Translations under genes and position numbers: made by a program
Shown: one piece after another, positions 23,929 to 37,801 of the stretch
Numbering within the stretch: position 1 is the first letter of the stretch
Layout: every line of letters starts with the position of its first letter
Origin: Microthyrium microscopicum
Lineage: Eukaryota; Ascomycota; Dothideomycetes; Microthyriales; Microthyriaceae
Length of the DNA stretch: 64,000 nt
Reading direction: 5' to 3'
NCBI GenBank assembly: GCA_010405405.1
Contig: MU004243.1
Coordinates: 305,340-369,339, forward strand
The notes under the pieces: model-generated
What the model was told of the DNA's origin: nothing
The model's input: the letters and a program-made list of their open reading frames with translations, nothing else
The model's database searches: none

Positions 23929-26880
23929 ATGAGGTATCCTTTTTATTTGATACTGTGGACTGGCGTTGTGGTTCAGGGGAAGATCTTGAATAATGGTAAG
24001 ATATGCTTAAGTCATGACCATTGCTCGCGGCTAACGTAAAGATACGTAGACACGACACTCGAGGTATCCGAATCTCAAGCAAACGTTGCTACATCGACTA
24101 CTGAATCGAACCAGAGCAGTCAATCCTTGTTATACCCTCCAACTATTACGCCCTCGCCTACGATGTTGACTGAGGGACTGTATAATGTCACCGTAGAATT
24201 GGGCTATCCGCTGGAGGCACCAGTTGTCACAACAATCATCAATGTATCGCCAGGTAACTGTAGCTTTCCCCTACCGTCAGGAACAGGTAAGTCATGCGCA
24301 AAGTTCCCCAGATGTCCTCTGACTATTGCTAGGAAAGCAATATGCATCGTGCTGTAATGCGATTCAGACCAGAAATCGGAAGATATTATATTCTGCTTTC
24401 GAGAACCTGGATCTCGACGATGGCTCCATGTCATTTACAAACGTAGTATATTCCACAGTTGCTGTTACTTGTGGAGGCAAATACACCTATCTGGAGCCAA
24501 TCAGTTCAGAAAAAATAGATTTCGCAACCAGAAGCTATTCCGATACTCCAAAACCGCATAGTCCACAACTACAAACAAGGATAACATGTGAGTATAACGA
24601 GGAGGATTGCCCAGGACTTTGGGACGACTATCGACAAACTTTCAAAAGCTGGGAGAACAAATATCTTGCAAGCAAACCGTTCAATGAAGAGGATGAGCTA
24701 TCATATGGAGCATTTGGACCACCCCAATGTGGTGGTCCTGCTGATAATGAAGCTAGCGCACAATACTTCGATGAGTTTGCTTATCAGAATGCTACCTGTA
24801 TAATATTCACTGGGGTATGTTTCTGCACACCGCAGGCTATCTTATCACTCCTATCTCATCACTTGCTGACCAGGCGACAGACCGTCGATTTCTATTACAA
24901 ACCGGTACCTCCAGTCGACGATTTATGCGCCCCTTTACTCGCGTCGATAGTTTCAGCAGACGAGGATTCAGGTATGTGACTACCGTCTCTCTCCCTGCTT
25001 CTCCGATTCGAGCATCATTGTACTAGAAGTATCTAGAAATAAGTTTGACGAGACAATTCTAACTTAATTTGCAGCCGCCACGATTCCGAGGCCAACGATC
25101 ATGAGAACAGACAGAGTCTACTATTATATTCCCGAACTTACCGCGTCATGGGAAACTACGCACTGGCAGTCCCACTATCCCAGTCTTAATTATACGCATT
25201 TGAATGAATTGCCCTGCCTTCGCGACGTAATACCAAAATCCAATAGCTCGGAGAGGATGGAATCAGATTTCATACGATTCGATAACGGTACAAAGATGCC
25301 TAGGCCAAGTGTTCTAAACAAGAACCCATACTGCGTTGAAGATCTCTTGTTGGAACTCAAAAGTGAAGACGTGTCGGTTATAACGCTACACGGAGTAAGT
25401 TTGTTTTTGAGTTTTACTACTGTCAGCTCAGGACTACACTGAAGAAAAAACGTGCTGAAAAGAACACATTGGATCTATAGCAATGGATTTCTAGTGCTGA
25501 TTGTGTTATAGCAAAAACAGTTTAAGACGACATCGGCACTGAACTACGCGGCGCTAAATTGGCCATATCCAGGTGAGTGTTTCTGAAATTACCTTGGTCC
25601 TAGTTTTCTCACTCGATGAGTACCTGAGATGGATCTTGAGGGGTGATATCTCAATGATTCATAACCAATATGATCCCGAACCGCAGCCAGTGGCCATAAC
25701 ATTAACGAAATCTAGCCGATGCTTACTCCTCGCAATGGTGTGGTCTAGGGGCACCAAACTTTGGAACCCGATGCCAATATATTGTGAAGGACGCTCTAAA
25801 ACCAAGAATCAACTTTCCTTCTTCTACACTGCTCAAGATGTTCCCCGAATGGTCTAAATGCAAGTTTCATCATTATGGTAAGCTCCCAATGCTTGCTAAA
25901 ACAGTATTGCCACTAAGTAGAGTACGTAAGGCATGGAAGATCCACCAAAAACCCTCCCAACGGATGATTTTAACGACCCTGACGATTTACCAGGTCCAAT
26001 TCAAAAACCTGAACTGTCATCGGCCGCAAGATCTGCTGGCTCAGCTATGGCGATGACTCAGTCTGCAACTGAAGCTGCTATAGGCTGCTCCTTCACTGAG
26101 CCTGCAATGCCAGCTCAGGGGATTAATGCTGGGCCACTGGCTCTACCACGGCCAACCCGGCGGCCAATGCCAACTGTTCAGAGTAGCTCAGTCCGCGATG
26201 ATGCGACCAACTTGCAACAAATACCAACCAATCCCCAAGGCGTGTCACCAGGACTAAGAATTACTACCTTGACTGGAAAGTCGGGGGCTGCTTATACAGC
26301 CATCAGTCTTGAAGCGGGTATTTATATGGTTGATGGACACTTTGTTACGCATGGTAACCCGCCCGTGACACTTCAGGATGGCACGATCGTGTCATTGAAT
26401 CAAAAATCTGGTCTCGTTGCTAATGGACAAGCTGTTTCGTTCCTGGAATCGAAGATAGGCAGCATAGGGCTCATGGTTCAAGAACATAGCAATAAGTCAC
26501 CAACGATAATGGCCACCTTGAATAAGGACGGCAAGTACAGCATTATGGGAGCGACTTTGAACCCTGGCGCCGGCTCCATCACACTACCAAGCGGCACTGT
26601 CGTGTCTGTGGAAGAAAGCGGCCAATTGCGTGTCAATGGGCAACTGGCTCAACCCTCTTTGCTTCCGGATAGTTCGGTTGCTGATATGGGGGCAAATATT
26701 GCTGAATTTAGTGGTTTCGTTGGTATCATCCACAGCAGCTTGCCGGCACAAGGTCCACTTATCCAGGTCACCCCAACTTCAACCAAGAGTAGAGCAGAAA
26801 AGACAGTTCGCTTGCCACTCAAGATGGCATTTGTGTACGTAGCCTTGTTAGGTGGGCATGCTATGTTGTGGTGGTTATAA
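23929..26880 (+). CDS. Large secreted or surface-anchored protein with beta-strand repeats
   Basis: Eight exons: 23929-23995, 24050-24286, 24333-24814, 24881-24971, 25075-25394, 25512-25572, 25716-25877 and 25931-26880; 789 aa. A signal peptide (MRYPFYLILWTGVVVQG) is followed by a Cys-containing N-terminal region of about 450 residues with many N-glycosylation sequons. A Ser/Pro/Gln-rich linker follows. The C-terminal 200 residues hold two related units: GIYMVDGHFVTHGNPPVTLQ-DGTIVSLNQKSGLVANGQ and GKYSIMGATLNPGAGSITLP-SGTVVSVEESGQLRVNGQ. Such G-x-x-VTLxDGTxVSL repeats are frequent in filamentous ascomycete surface glycoproteins of unknown role. The extreme C-terminus is hydrophobic (MAFVYVALLGGHAMLWWL), consistent with a GPI signal or membrane tail. 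Exon 4's acceptor is the second of two AGs, chosen to keep VDFYYKPV in frame. No enzymatic motif seen. Confidence 0.75.
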
Positions 26881-26956
26881 AGCGAGCCCCGGAGTATGAC
26901 CCCTATATATGTTATTTTCCGTCTGCTTGGACTGCCAAACTCCCGACAGCTAATGT

Positions 26957-27505
26957 CTATTGCAACCATGGACGAATCGACTCTTCAACATATGATTCCG
27001 GAATACCTTGCCGCAGAGCCTCCTTAATGCCATTCTCCATTCGAACGATATACTCATCCCACGGGCTTCCAGGCTGGACGTACTCCCGGCTAATGTACAC
27101 AAGCTGTGTGCCGACCACCGACTCCTTGCTCTCTGGTACTGGTAATATTTCGATCTGATCGATTTCTCGATCAGCGAGGATATCCATCACTTTCATGTCA
27201 AATAGCTCTGGTGCAGCGGCAAAGAACTCTACATCTAGGTATTCTTTCTTGTAGGCATGTGGGACACCTTCATAGCGATCCAGGGCCGCCTCGTCGTCCG
27301 AATTTAGCCGGTAACATAAGCCATAGACCGATGTATCAGGATCTGTCACTTCGACCACGTTTGCGTATCCTCGCTCGTTGATCTGGAACTGGAAGCTCAG
27401 CAGGCGAGCGTGACCGAGAAAGCGACTTTGTGGGCAACGGTCTGCCATTTGCTGGAAGGCTAAGTTACTTCCGAAAGCAAAGTAGATGGTTCCAGCTGAA
27501 GGCAT
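26957..27505 (-). CDS. Gamma-glutamylcyclotransferase-like protein
   Basis: Single exon, 182 aa. IYFAFGSNLAFQQM (residues 7-20) is the substrate-binding YGSN-type loop of the GGCT/AIG2 (BtrG-like) fold, and ALDRYEGVPHAY supplies the catalytic Glu (E79 in LDxxEG). The protein covers the whole fold: GYANVVE and SVYGLCYRLN fit the central barrel. The family releases 5-oxoproline from gamma-glutamyl amines or peptides, part of glutathione turnover; exact substrate cannot be told. The frame is open 31 codons upstream of the chosen ATG, but that stretch is basic and uncharacteristic. Its stop is only 76 bp from the stop of the convergent upstream gene, so 3' ends probably overlap. Confidence 0.88.
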   Translation of the reverse strand: MPSAGTIYFAFGSNLAFQQMADRCPQSRFLGHARLLSFQFQINERGYANVVEVTDPDTSVYGLCYRLNSDDEAALDRYEGVPHAYKKEYLDVEFFAAAPELFDMKVMDILADREIDQIEILPVPESKESVVGTQLVYISREYVQPGSPWDEYIVRMENGIKEALRQGIPESYVEESIRPWLQ

Positions 27506-28139
27506 TGTAATTCTTGGTTTGCTGCTTCGTGTTGCGACTCTTCGTGGCTCCCTGTTCTGATTCCTTGAGCTCGTGGGTATTATTCTTCCACTATTCACCT
27601 ACATATGTTATGAACTTCGAGTCCCCTTGGGACCCAAAAGAAAATTCGAGTTGGAATTTCCTTCCGCTGTGTACTTCAGTACGGCCTGTGGTATTTGATT
27701 ATGACGGAATATTATCGCCCCACACGTGGGTGGCCATTGGCTAACGTCCAACAAGCAACAAGCAACAATGCCAAACCGTAAATATTTGAGTTTATACATG
27801 AAAAATGTGGCTTCATGATTTGAGAAGGGTTCTTCTGTGTGGCATGGATTCTTGGACTTCCAATGTCTGACCTTAACTATGTTATTCCTATTACTGCACG
27901 TTTTGTACCATTCGAGCCATTTGCGGCCAAAAGACTGCTTCGTTTTCACTATCAAGACCTGCTAGTAGCTTACAGCGCTCGGATCCCTTGAAGAAAATGC
28001 CTGGCTGGCTGTTTCCAGGATTCAAAAGCGTGGGTATATTAAACACTTTAGCCCTCTTCGCCTGCGACGGCCTATCAAGTTGCTCCATAAATCAGATCCA
28101 TGCCCATGTACTGAACCAATTCCAGCAATCAAGTGGCCC
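27506..28139. other. Intergenic up to the LTR element
   Basis: Promoter of the cyclotransferase gene plus sequence of unknown role; two short frames, no gene supported. Confidence 0.55.
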
Positions 28140-28144
28140 CTATT
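28140..28144. repeat. 5-bp target site duplication (left)
   Basis: CTATT, repeated at 35059-35063. Confidence 0.85.
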
Positions 28145-28298
28145 TGTTAGAAGGTAATCCAAAAGGGACAAACTTTTGGGTAGTAGAAGATAATATTAAA
28201 ACGGATAACTCCTTAATCTAAGGTGTGCAAAGTATCTACTACTTATATAATTTGTACTAAGTTAGCATTCCCTTAATATTAAATAATATCTTTAAATA
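28145..28298 (-). repeat. Left LTR (3' LTR of the element)
   Basis: 154 bp, aligns end to end with 34905-35058; visibly more AT-shifted than the right copy. Confidence 0.9.
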
Positions 28299-31200
28299 CT
28301 TCCTCTTAATAGTAGTATAAATTAAAATTATAAATCCTATTTATATTACCTAAAATACTTATTTCTTTTGAATTATATAATATTAATATATAGTATAAGT
28401 TAGTACTTAGCTAAAGGCTATAAGGCTACGCGCTACTATATTAAGGTAAGTTAATATAGATATAGCTTTTATATAAATTAAGGAATTATATACTATTTAG
28501 GCGTAATCTCCTAAATCTACTAAACTAAGCTTTTTTATATATATTTTAAACTTTATAGAGACTAGAGGCTTTGTAAGGCTATCTATAATGTTCTCTACTA
28601 TTAGAACCTAATCTATATTAATCTTATTTTTAGCAACTTAATTATAAATAAAGTAATAGTAAATATTAATATACTTTAACTTTTTATAAAATATTAAATT
28701 CTTAGCTAGTACTAGCGCTCTAAGGTTATTACTATAAATAGTAATAGTTAAAGGGCTCTTATATTAGAAGTTAGATATTAGTCCTTTAAGCTAGATTGCT
28801 TCTTTAGTAGTTTTAGATTTAGTAATATATTTAGCTTTATAGCTAGATAAAGCTACTATAGCTTATTATTTAGAGCTCTAGCTAATTGCTATGCTACTAA
28901 TCTTAAAGACATAGTCTCCTATTAACTTTCTCTTCTTTTTATCTTCTCCCTAATTAGAGTTAGTCTAGCTTACTAGATTTATTTTTATATTATTATTTTT
29001 AATAATTAGTCTAAAGTTCTTAATCCTATAAAGATATTTAAGAAGATATTAAGTAGCTATTATATACTCTTTTAATAGATTTAAGAAGAAATAACTAAGG
29101 ACTAATATTAAGTAATAGAGATTAGGTTTTATACCTAGTATAAAATATATTACTAAGCTAATAAAGGATTAGTACTACTTAATATTCTGCTCTTTAGCTT
29201 TATTAGTATTAATAATAAGCTTAAGATTATTAAGTATTAGAGTCTTAACTCCTTTATTAATACTATTAAACTTAAAGTTATTAAGAATCTTTTAGTAGTA
29301 AGTGCTTTATAATATTATAAGTTTTAATCCTCTATTAAGCTTTTTGTAAGTAATCTTAATTCCTAGGTAATAGGATACTTTGCTAAAGTTTATTATCTTA
29401 AAACATTTAGTAAGTCTCTTTTTAAAAGACTTAATTACCTTAAGGTTCTTACTAAATATTAAGAGGTTATTAATATAGATAGTAATAATAACTTTTATCT
29501 TATAGTTAATAAAGATACTCTCGTTATAAGGATAGGGTTTAAAACTAAAATCTATAAGTACTTTTTAAAGTATAAGAGACTAGATCTAAGGAGCTTACTT
29601 AAGTCTATAAATAGCTTTGTTAAGTTTAGTAACTATACTTTTATAGGCATAGTTTAGTAGTAGTTTTATATAGACTATTAGAACGTTTTCTTCTAGGTTT
29701 ATATTATTATAAAGGAATATAGTCTTTATATTTATTTAATAGACGTACTAGTTATGAAGGATAGCTAGTATAAAGAGTAGTCTCTAACTTATTAATTTAA
29801 TTATAAAGGTAAAGGTTTTAAAGTAATTAATTCTATATATTTGCTTAAAGTTATAAGTAACTTAGTATACTTTATAATAAGTAATGTTGCCTTCTAAGTT
29901 CTATTTAATCTTAAGAATATATTTATTAGATATAATATAAGTATCTTTTAAAGGGCAAAAAACTACGTCTTATATACTATTATTTAATAAGAATAAATAC
30001 TTATCTTTAATAGTATCTATCTAGTTATAAATAAAAGGAGATTTAAGTATTTAAGCGTAGTTCTTTAGTTTAAGGTCGTTTCTATTCTTTCTAAGGAGGT
30101 AGAAGTTAGGTAGTATTACTATAAGGGAGAGTCTAATAGTTTAATGCTTTTTAGTAATTAAGAGAATCCTAATGCGCTTAATAATTTTTTTAAGGATATC
30201 TTTTTTAGGCTTAGATTTAATAATAGCCTATGCCTCTCTTCTTTATTCTTTATAAACTATTAAGATTTTGTTAATATTATTCCTCTTAGTAATTTATTCT
30301 TTAGTAAGTAGTAATAAGAAATTAGTTTTCTTCTTATTAATAAATATAGTAAAGTAGGTATTCTTATTATTATCTAGAACGTAATAAATAAGTTCTTTAT
30401 TAGGTATAACTATATTATTATAGAGTGAAGTTAAAGACTAATTTAGTTTATTATACTCTCCCTTAAAGTAATTAGTAGCTTTACGTTTATAAGAGTGCTT
30501 CTTCTTAATAGAGGTAAGGGTAATATATAAATAAAGACTTATAAAGAGTATAAGATAGTTTATTTAAAGAACGTTAAATATATATAGTAGAAATTTTAAT
30601 TACTTAGGAAAAGTGCCTTCTTTAAATTAAAGATCTCTAATAATCTTAATAAGGTCTTTATTAGTATTTTAGACGTAATACTAGTTAGTTTTAATTTAAA
30701 TACTATAGCTAGATCTGCTATAGCTAAGAAAAAAATATTATTCTATTTTAGTATTAGTTTTCTTTAGGTTATCTTATAGAATAGGTTTCTAGTAGAGAGA
30801 GCTAATAACGTAGAGATTTAAGAGATTAGGTTCTTTATTATAGAATATCTTATATAGAGATTTATCTTAGTAATTAATTAAGATTACTATAATATTAATA
30901 AAGATAGTAGTAGTACTAATTATTTTAGTATATAGTATTAGTAAGAGGTATACGTAGTATAGTAGTAAATAGGCTATATTACCTAGGGATTATATACTTT
31001 TTTTAGAAACTTTATTTTATTTAGGATTATATAAAGCTATTAGTTTAGGATAGATTTTATTTTTTTATTATATAGCGTCTATATTAACGTTTTAGAATTC
31101 TAAACTATTATTATATCTTATAATTTTAACTCTATTACTATATTTATTCTTAACCTAAAGTTACTATTCTTTAATAAAAAATAGTATGTTAGCTTTTAAT

Positions 31201-34200
31201 AATATAAAGCGGACCTAATAAAATTAAGAATAGTTATTTATAATAATAAGCTAGTATAGCTTTTGCCTCTTTTTACTACTTATAGTAGTAAAGTTAGTAA
31301 AGAGACTACTAAGATTTATATATACTTACTTAAGCCTTTAAGTTACTTAATTCTATATAGCTTTTAAGTAATTAAACTAAACTCCTATTGCTTTATTATA
31401 AGTAGTATAGCTAGTAATATAAGAGTAAGTAAGCTTAATTTAGCTCTTTAAAGTACGTTATAGATATATCTTACTTATATATCTAAGGCGTTAATACTAA
31501 AATTTAGTAGATACTATACGTTTTCTAAATATAAAGATAGTATTTATTAGTAGTTATATTTAGTAAATATAGAGCTATACTTGCTATTTAGATATAAGAA
31601 TAATATTTAAAGGGGGCTATTAAAGAGTATAGAGCTACTAAGTAAGGTAGCTTGCTATACTAATAAGGGAACTATTATTATAAAGAATTTAGGCCTTAGA
31701 GCCCTTAAACTAAACTCTAACGTTAGTCTTAAGATTATTAAGGGTTAAGAGAAGCTTCTTTAGTAAGATAATATTAAAAAATAGGCTAGAGATATAGGCT
31801 ACGTTACTAAGGATAAACGTCTTATAGATCTTATTACTATTTAAGTTAGTAATATAGGTAGGAATATAAGTAGTTTCTATTCCTTTAATATTTATATTTC
31901 TATTAAGTTCTAATAGTTATTAATTATTACTATTATTAATAAATCTTTTAGTAAAATAACTTAAGTTGCTAATAATATAGTAAGAAGTATCTAAGTTTAG
32001 AACCTAATCTTTCTAAGCTTTTATAGTAAAGACTAAGTTACTCTAAAACTTTTTGTTTATATTAATTATAGAGAGGGTAATTAGGTTAATAATGTTAACT
32101 ATAATCTAAACTTAGTTATATTTATAGTTATTCTTATTAAAGTTATCTTTAATATAGTTAACCTAACCTTAGTTATAGAAATTATGCTTATTAATATTAG
32201 GTTAACCTTATAAGGGTTAATAGGGGCGGCCTTATAATTAAGAGGGATAGCCCTAGTAAGATTGCTTTTATTATTATTAAGGATAGCATTATTAAGGACG
32301 TTCTTAAGCTCTACTCTTAATCTAAATACCTTAGTCCTTTTTAGCTTACTAGTTAACTAGACGTTTAGTAGCTTCCTTAACGCGTTTATTAAGTTTCTTT
32401 TAAGACTTAAAGAAGGCCTTCTTAAGTTTAGTATTAGCTAGTTGATTAAAGTAGCTACTAAGTTTGTTAAAGTTACTATATTATGAATAGGGATAATTTA
32501 GATAAGATTAGCTTTTAGTATTAGAGTTAACTATAGTAAGGGCTATATTATTATTCTTTTTTAACTCTTTTTTAGTATAGATAATAGCTACTAGCTTATT
32601 AAATTCTATAAAGGGTTTATTAGTAGCTAAATCCTAGTATTTAGTATTCTAGTATAGAGGAGTAATAATATTATTTATAATAGCTAGAATATTCTTTAGA
32701 AATTAGATATTCTAGAAGTATTTAGGAATTTCTTAGCCTTTTTTAAGCTTATAGAACTTAGTCTTAATCTTAAGGATAGAGTCTTAAAGGATAATAGTAG
32801 ATCTATTTAGTTACTATATATAGTCTTAAAGTCTATTAAAGACTCTCTTAATATAAAAGAAGCTAGCTAGCTTATATTAGATTAAGAGAATAGATAAGGC
32901 CTTAGATGCGTTAAACTTATTAATAATTATTACTTTTATATTTAGTTTTATAGTAATATAAAGAATTTTATAGGCTTTAGTATTATAATAGTACTAGTAG
33001 GCCTAATTGTTAGGAGTCTTAGTAAGAAGATATGCTTTATTATTAGAGAAGAAGCTCTATAGCTTATTAGATTTTATTAAGTGCTTAAACTATAGTTTTT
33101 AGAGTCTTTAGTTAGCTAAGCCTTAAAGGCGCTTATAGTTAGTAAAGTAGATAGCCTTAAGAATATTATCTAGCTTAAGCTTTAGCTTATTAGTAGAGAG
33201 TTCTTTTAAGGAATTAGAGAAAATAATAGGGTTTAATAATAATCTAGATAGGAAGATAGTAGTAGTAGTAAGAGCTATTTTCTCTATTAGAGACTTCTTT
33301 ATAATCTTATTTATTAGTAGGCTATATATTTTAGTAAGAGATTTATAAAATGCTTTTATTTATAAGGTAATAGCTTGCTAAATAATTTACTAAGTAGTAG
33401 CGTCTAATATTAAAGAGTTAGGGTTTACTAGTTAGTTAACTTTAGTAGTTCTTTAAGCCTTAGTAGTTATTAGCTTTACTCTTATAGTATTAGCTATAGC
33501 TTCTTATATAGTAACTTTAATAGTAGCCTTTTTAGTAGAAATAATAGTAGTACGTTTTAGTTAAATTACTATAGGGATAGTAGTAGCCTTATACTTATAA
33601 GTAGTTTTTAGAAGTATAGTAAAAGATAGAAGATCTTTTAGAGGAGTAATTTCCTAAATTCTAGAGTCTAAAGATAAGTCTAAAGATAAAGAAGATTATA
33701 CTAAGGATAATAATAAGGATAGGATTAAGTTAGAGTCTAATAAATCTCCTAGATTTCTATTTAGAGTAGTAGTCTTTATAACTACTAGAAGAGCTTTAGA
33801 TATCTTAATATTAATACTATCTTATTATTATAAAGATTAAGTAGGAGTATTATAATTTACTTTGCTATTAGAATCTAAGCTATTAATAGAGCTATTTGCG
33901 TTAAAGTACTTATCTAGTAGTTATATCTTAATAGTATAACTATTAGTTAAGGTTTAATTTAGTAAGGCTTTAAGTTTAGCCTAATAATAATATTTAGTAG
34001 CGTCTTTAGTAGTTTTAGTATTAATAGTAGCTTTGTTAGCTAGAGCTTTTTTACCTTTATTTAATTTATAATACTCTTGCTTTTTATAAAGCTTAGATTA
34101 ATAGTAAAGTTTAGTATTGTTATAAGTATAAGTCTTATTAATATTCTTTTAGACTCTAGCGTTTTATTTAGCCTTAGTTTTAACCTTAGTTTTAGTCTTA

Positions 34201-34904
34201 TTTATTATAGCTTTACTTAATTAGGTATTAGCTAGTTTCTTATTATAGTGTTAAGTTATTTTAATAGCTATATCTAGATAATATTCTTACTAAGACTTAA
34301 TTTCTATTAAAGGGAATTATATATCTATATATAAAGATAGTAAAAATAGGATTTATACTTTCTAATATAATCTCTATTTACTTTTAGTAAGACTTTTATA
34401 CTTAAGTTTTGTTAGGTTTAGGTCTCTATAGACTAATAGAATTTATAAGGCTATTATCTTCTATTATTATTATATAGTAGAATAAAATAGTAATAATTTT
34501 ACAATTTTGTAGTAAGTTTTTAGTAATTTAGAATCTTTACTTATCTTTTCGCCTTATTTAAGGAGTAAAACTAGTTAGATAGTAGTAATATAACTTTTCT
34601 TATAAAGTAATTAGTTAGCACTGTTCTATAATAGGACTTAGAACTTAGTAGTCTTACTATAGCTTTAGCTACTCTTAGTAACTAATCTTTAGTTATAACT
34701 ACCTTAGTAAGTAGTTAAACTGCTTTTAGGAGATAGCAAAGTATTATAGTCTGCTAAGGTGAATTAATACTTACTATTATAAGGTAAATAAATAGTAATG
34801 ATGCTACTACTTATTAATAGTATTATTATAGAGGTTTGTTTAGTAGAAAGAGAATAAAGCTATAAGGAGAGCGGTAGTAGTGAGCGTACTTTAGGCTTAT
34901 AACC

Positions 34905-35058
34905 TATTAAAAGGTAATCCAAAAGGGACAAACTTTTAGGTGGTAGAAGATAATATTGAAATGGACGACTCCTTAATCTGAGGTGTGCGAAGTATCTACT
35001 ATTTATATAATTTGTGCTGAGTCAGCATTCCCTTGATGTTGAACAACATCTTCAAACA
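34905..35058 (-). repeat. Right LTR (5' LTR of the element)
   Basis: 154 bp, aligns end to end with 28145-28298; the right part keeps a more normal base composition than the left LTR. Confidence 0.9.
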
Positions 35059-35063
35059 CTATT
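35059..35063. repeat. 5-bp target site duplication (right)
   Basis: CTATT, repeated at 28140-28144. Host base composition resumes immediately after it. Confidence 0.85.
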
Positions 35064-36309
35064 CAGACCGATAGTGGTCTATATACTGGCCGATACACAT
35101 GGGTCAGAATCTTAAGTAGACGATCTTACGGATCGTCGCTCTGCGGTACACAGGGACATCGGAGTGTCGTTGCGCTGTCCCAGTGCCCAGGCTAGCCTTG
35201 GCTGTTCATACTCTCACTATGCTTATCCGGATATCTTGATCACCATGTTATGATGAGGCAGCCTTCGAACGAGGCGTAGGCTACCGTAGCTACCTATTTT
35301 CCTATGCTGCTCATGTTGGTGACTTTCACCAGAGCGCAATTGACAAGCTTGCGTGCAATCACTGAATCATCATGTCGTACACGCACGTCAACTTCTGTTG
35401 TCTCAGCACAGTTTTGCTCCAAAAACTTTACTGTCTTGGAAAAGGGGAGCTAAACATCGTGAAAGGATAGAAACGACATTCCCCGAGCAGTACTCTCGAA
35501 TACCTCAATACCTTCTACGTCTTCAATCAATAAGGTATAGTCTTCGAATGCTAGTTGACTTACGCTGAGTTTAGGGTATGGACCTGTGGCGCCTAATACT
35601 GTAGGTTTCAAGCTACCCAGACGCTCAGGTACTTTCCACCTATAGCGTTTGCCGAAACAAGCTAGAAGATTTGACAACTATTCTCCGAATGAACGATGAA
35701 TACACTTGTCATACAACGATCCCGCCACTTGGTGTGGCAAAGTGGAAATCATCGAGGTGAACAGATTAAGTATATTTGATATATGCGATGATTTACTATA
35801 AGGATTAAAGCTTCCGTAACAGATTATTATTCCTTATTATAAAGGGTCGAAATGCAAACCTACCTGCCTATTCAGCATCTGCTACGAGCTCCATGTGCTG
35901 GGTTCTCTTTATTAAACGCTCCTTGTACCGGGATTTATTGACTTTTGACAACAGCTCATCTGACTGCCAGGCGTAATTACCTGGTAGTAGTATGATTGCG
36001 CAAACGTCCGGTTGTCATCTTAACACCAATGGAACGAGGGTTCGCTTGTCTGTCCTTTGAAATGAGGGTACATTCTTCCGTTTTGTCTCTCGTTAACAAG
36101 CGGCTTAATCCATCAATGATGCAACTTTCGGCCGGCTTCTATAGCCTGGCATTAGGGAGATAGCAGTTTCGTACATTGGCGTGTTGTTTGCATGGCTTGC
36201 TGATCAACTTATCATGAAGCCGTCTCGCCATTTTCTTCTCGATGGTTTGCGCGTTTCTGAGTGTCCTCGCAGTATTTTCCTCTATTGATTCGCGTCACCT
36301 TCATTCATT
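35064..36309. other. Intergenic, no gene seen
   Basis: 1.25 kb between the LTR element and the xylanase gene. Two overlapping short frames at 35353-35677 are not supported. The last few hundred bases are the xylanase promoter; no clear TATA box or GGCTAA xylanase-regulator site was found by eye. Confidence 0.5.
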
Positions 36310-37481
<1,172 letters not shown>

Positions 37482-37801
37482 GCTTTGATTGCTTTGTACT
37501 ATCGCACTATAGGCACTAATATAACCTTGCCTAATAAGACTGATATAATATTGCCCTATTGTGACTAGGTAGATATGCTTGCACCAACTCAATTTGATAT
37601 TTATATTAGCCCAGTAATTCCGGACTGCACGAAGGTCATGTCCGCTTCATATTACAATAAATCACTCCTCCCGCTTTAATACATTCTTTTTTATCGGGGA
37701 AGGCAATAAGCAGTAGGTTAGAAAGACTTCTGTGATGCAGTAGGGGATGATCAGTGGCCACGAGTTCATCATTCACTCGAAAGGCTACTAAAAAACTCGC
37801 C
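37482..37801. other. Intergenic, 320 bp
   Basis: 3' flank of the xylanase gene and promoter of the aspartic protease; no gene. Confidence 0.6.

Larger units (their letters stand above)
28145..35058 (-). mobile_element. Decayed Ty1/Copia-type LTR retrotransposon (fossil), 6.9 kb
   Basis: Structure: two direct terminal repeats of equal length (154 bp, 28145-28298 and 34905-35058), TG...CA-type ends, and a 5-bp target duplication CTATT on both sides. A purine tract AAGAGGAAG (minus strand) abuts the left repeat, which marks it as the 3' LTR and puts the element on the minus strand. The interior is extremely AT-rich and TA-rich. Weak minus-strand similarity to the reverse transcriptase/RNase H end of Ty1/Copia elements lies in the left third, so integrase should be central and gag to the right. 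It is thoroughly broken: stops are spread over the whole interior, far too many to count by eye, and no frame survives. Transition-dominated decay of this kind is the mark of RIP, so LTR divergence cannot be used as a clock. Confidence 0.9.
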
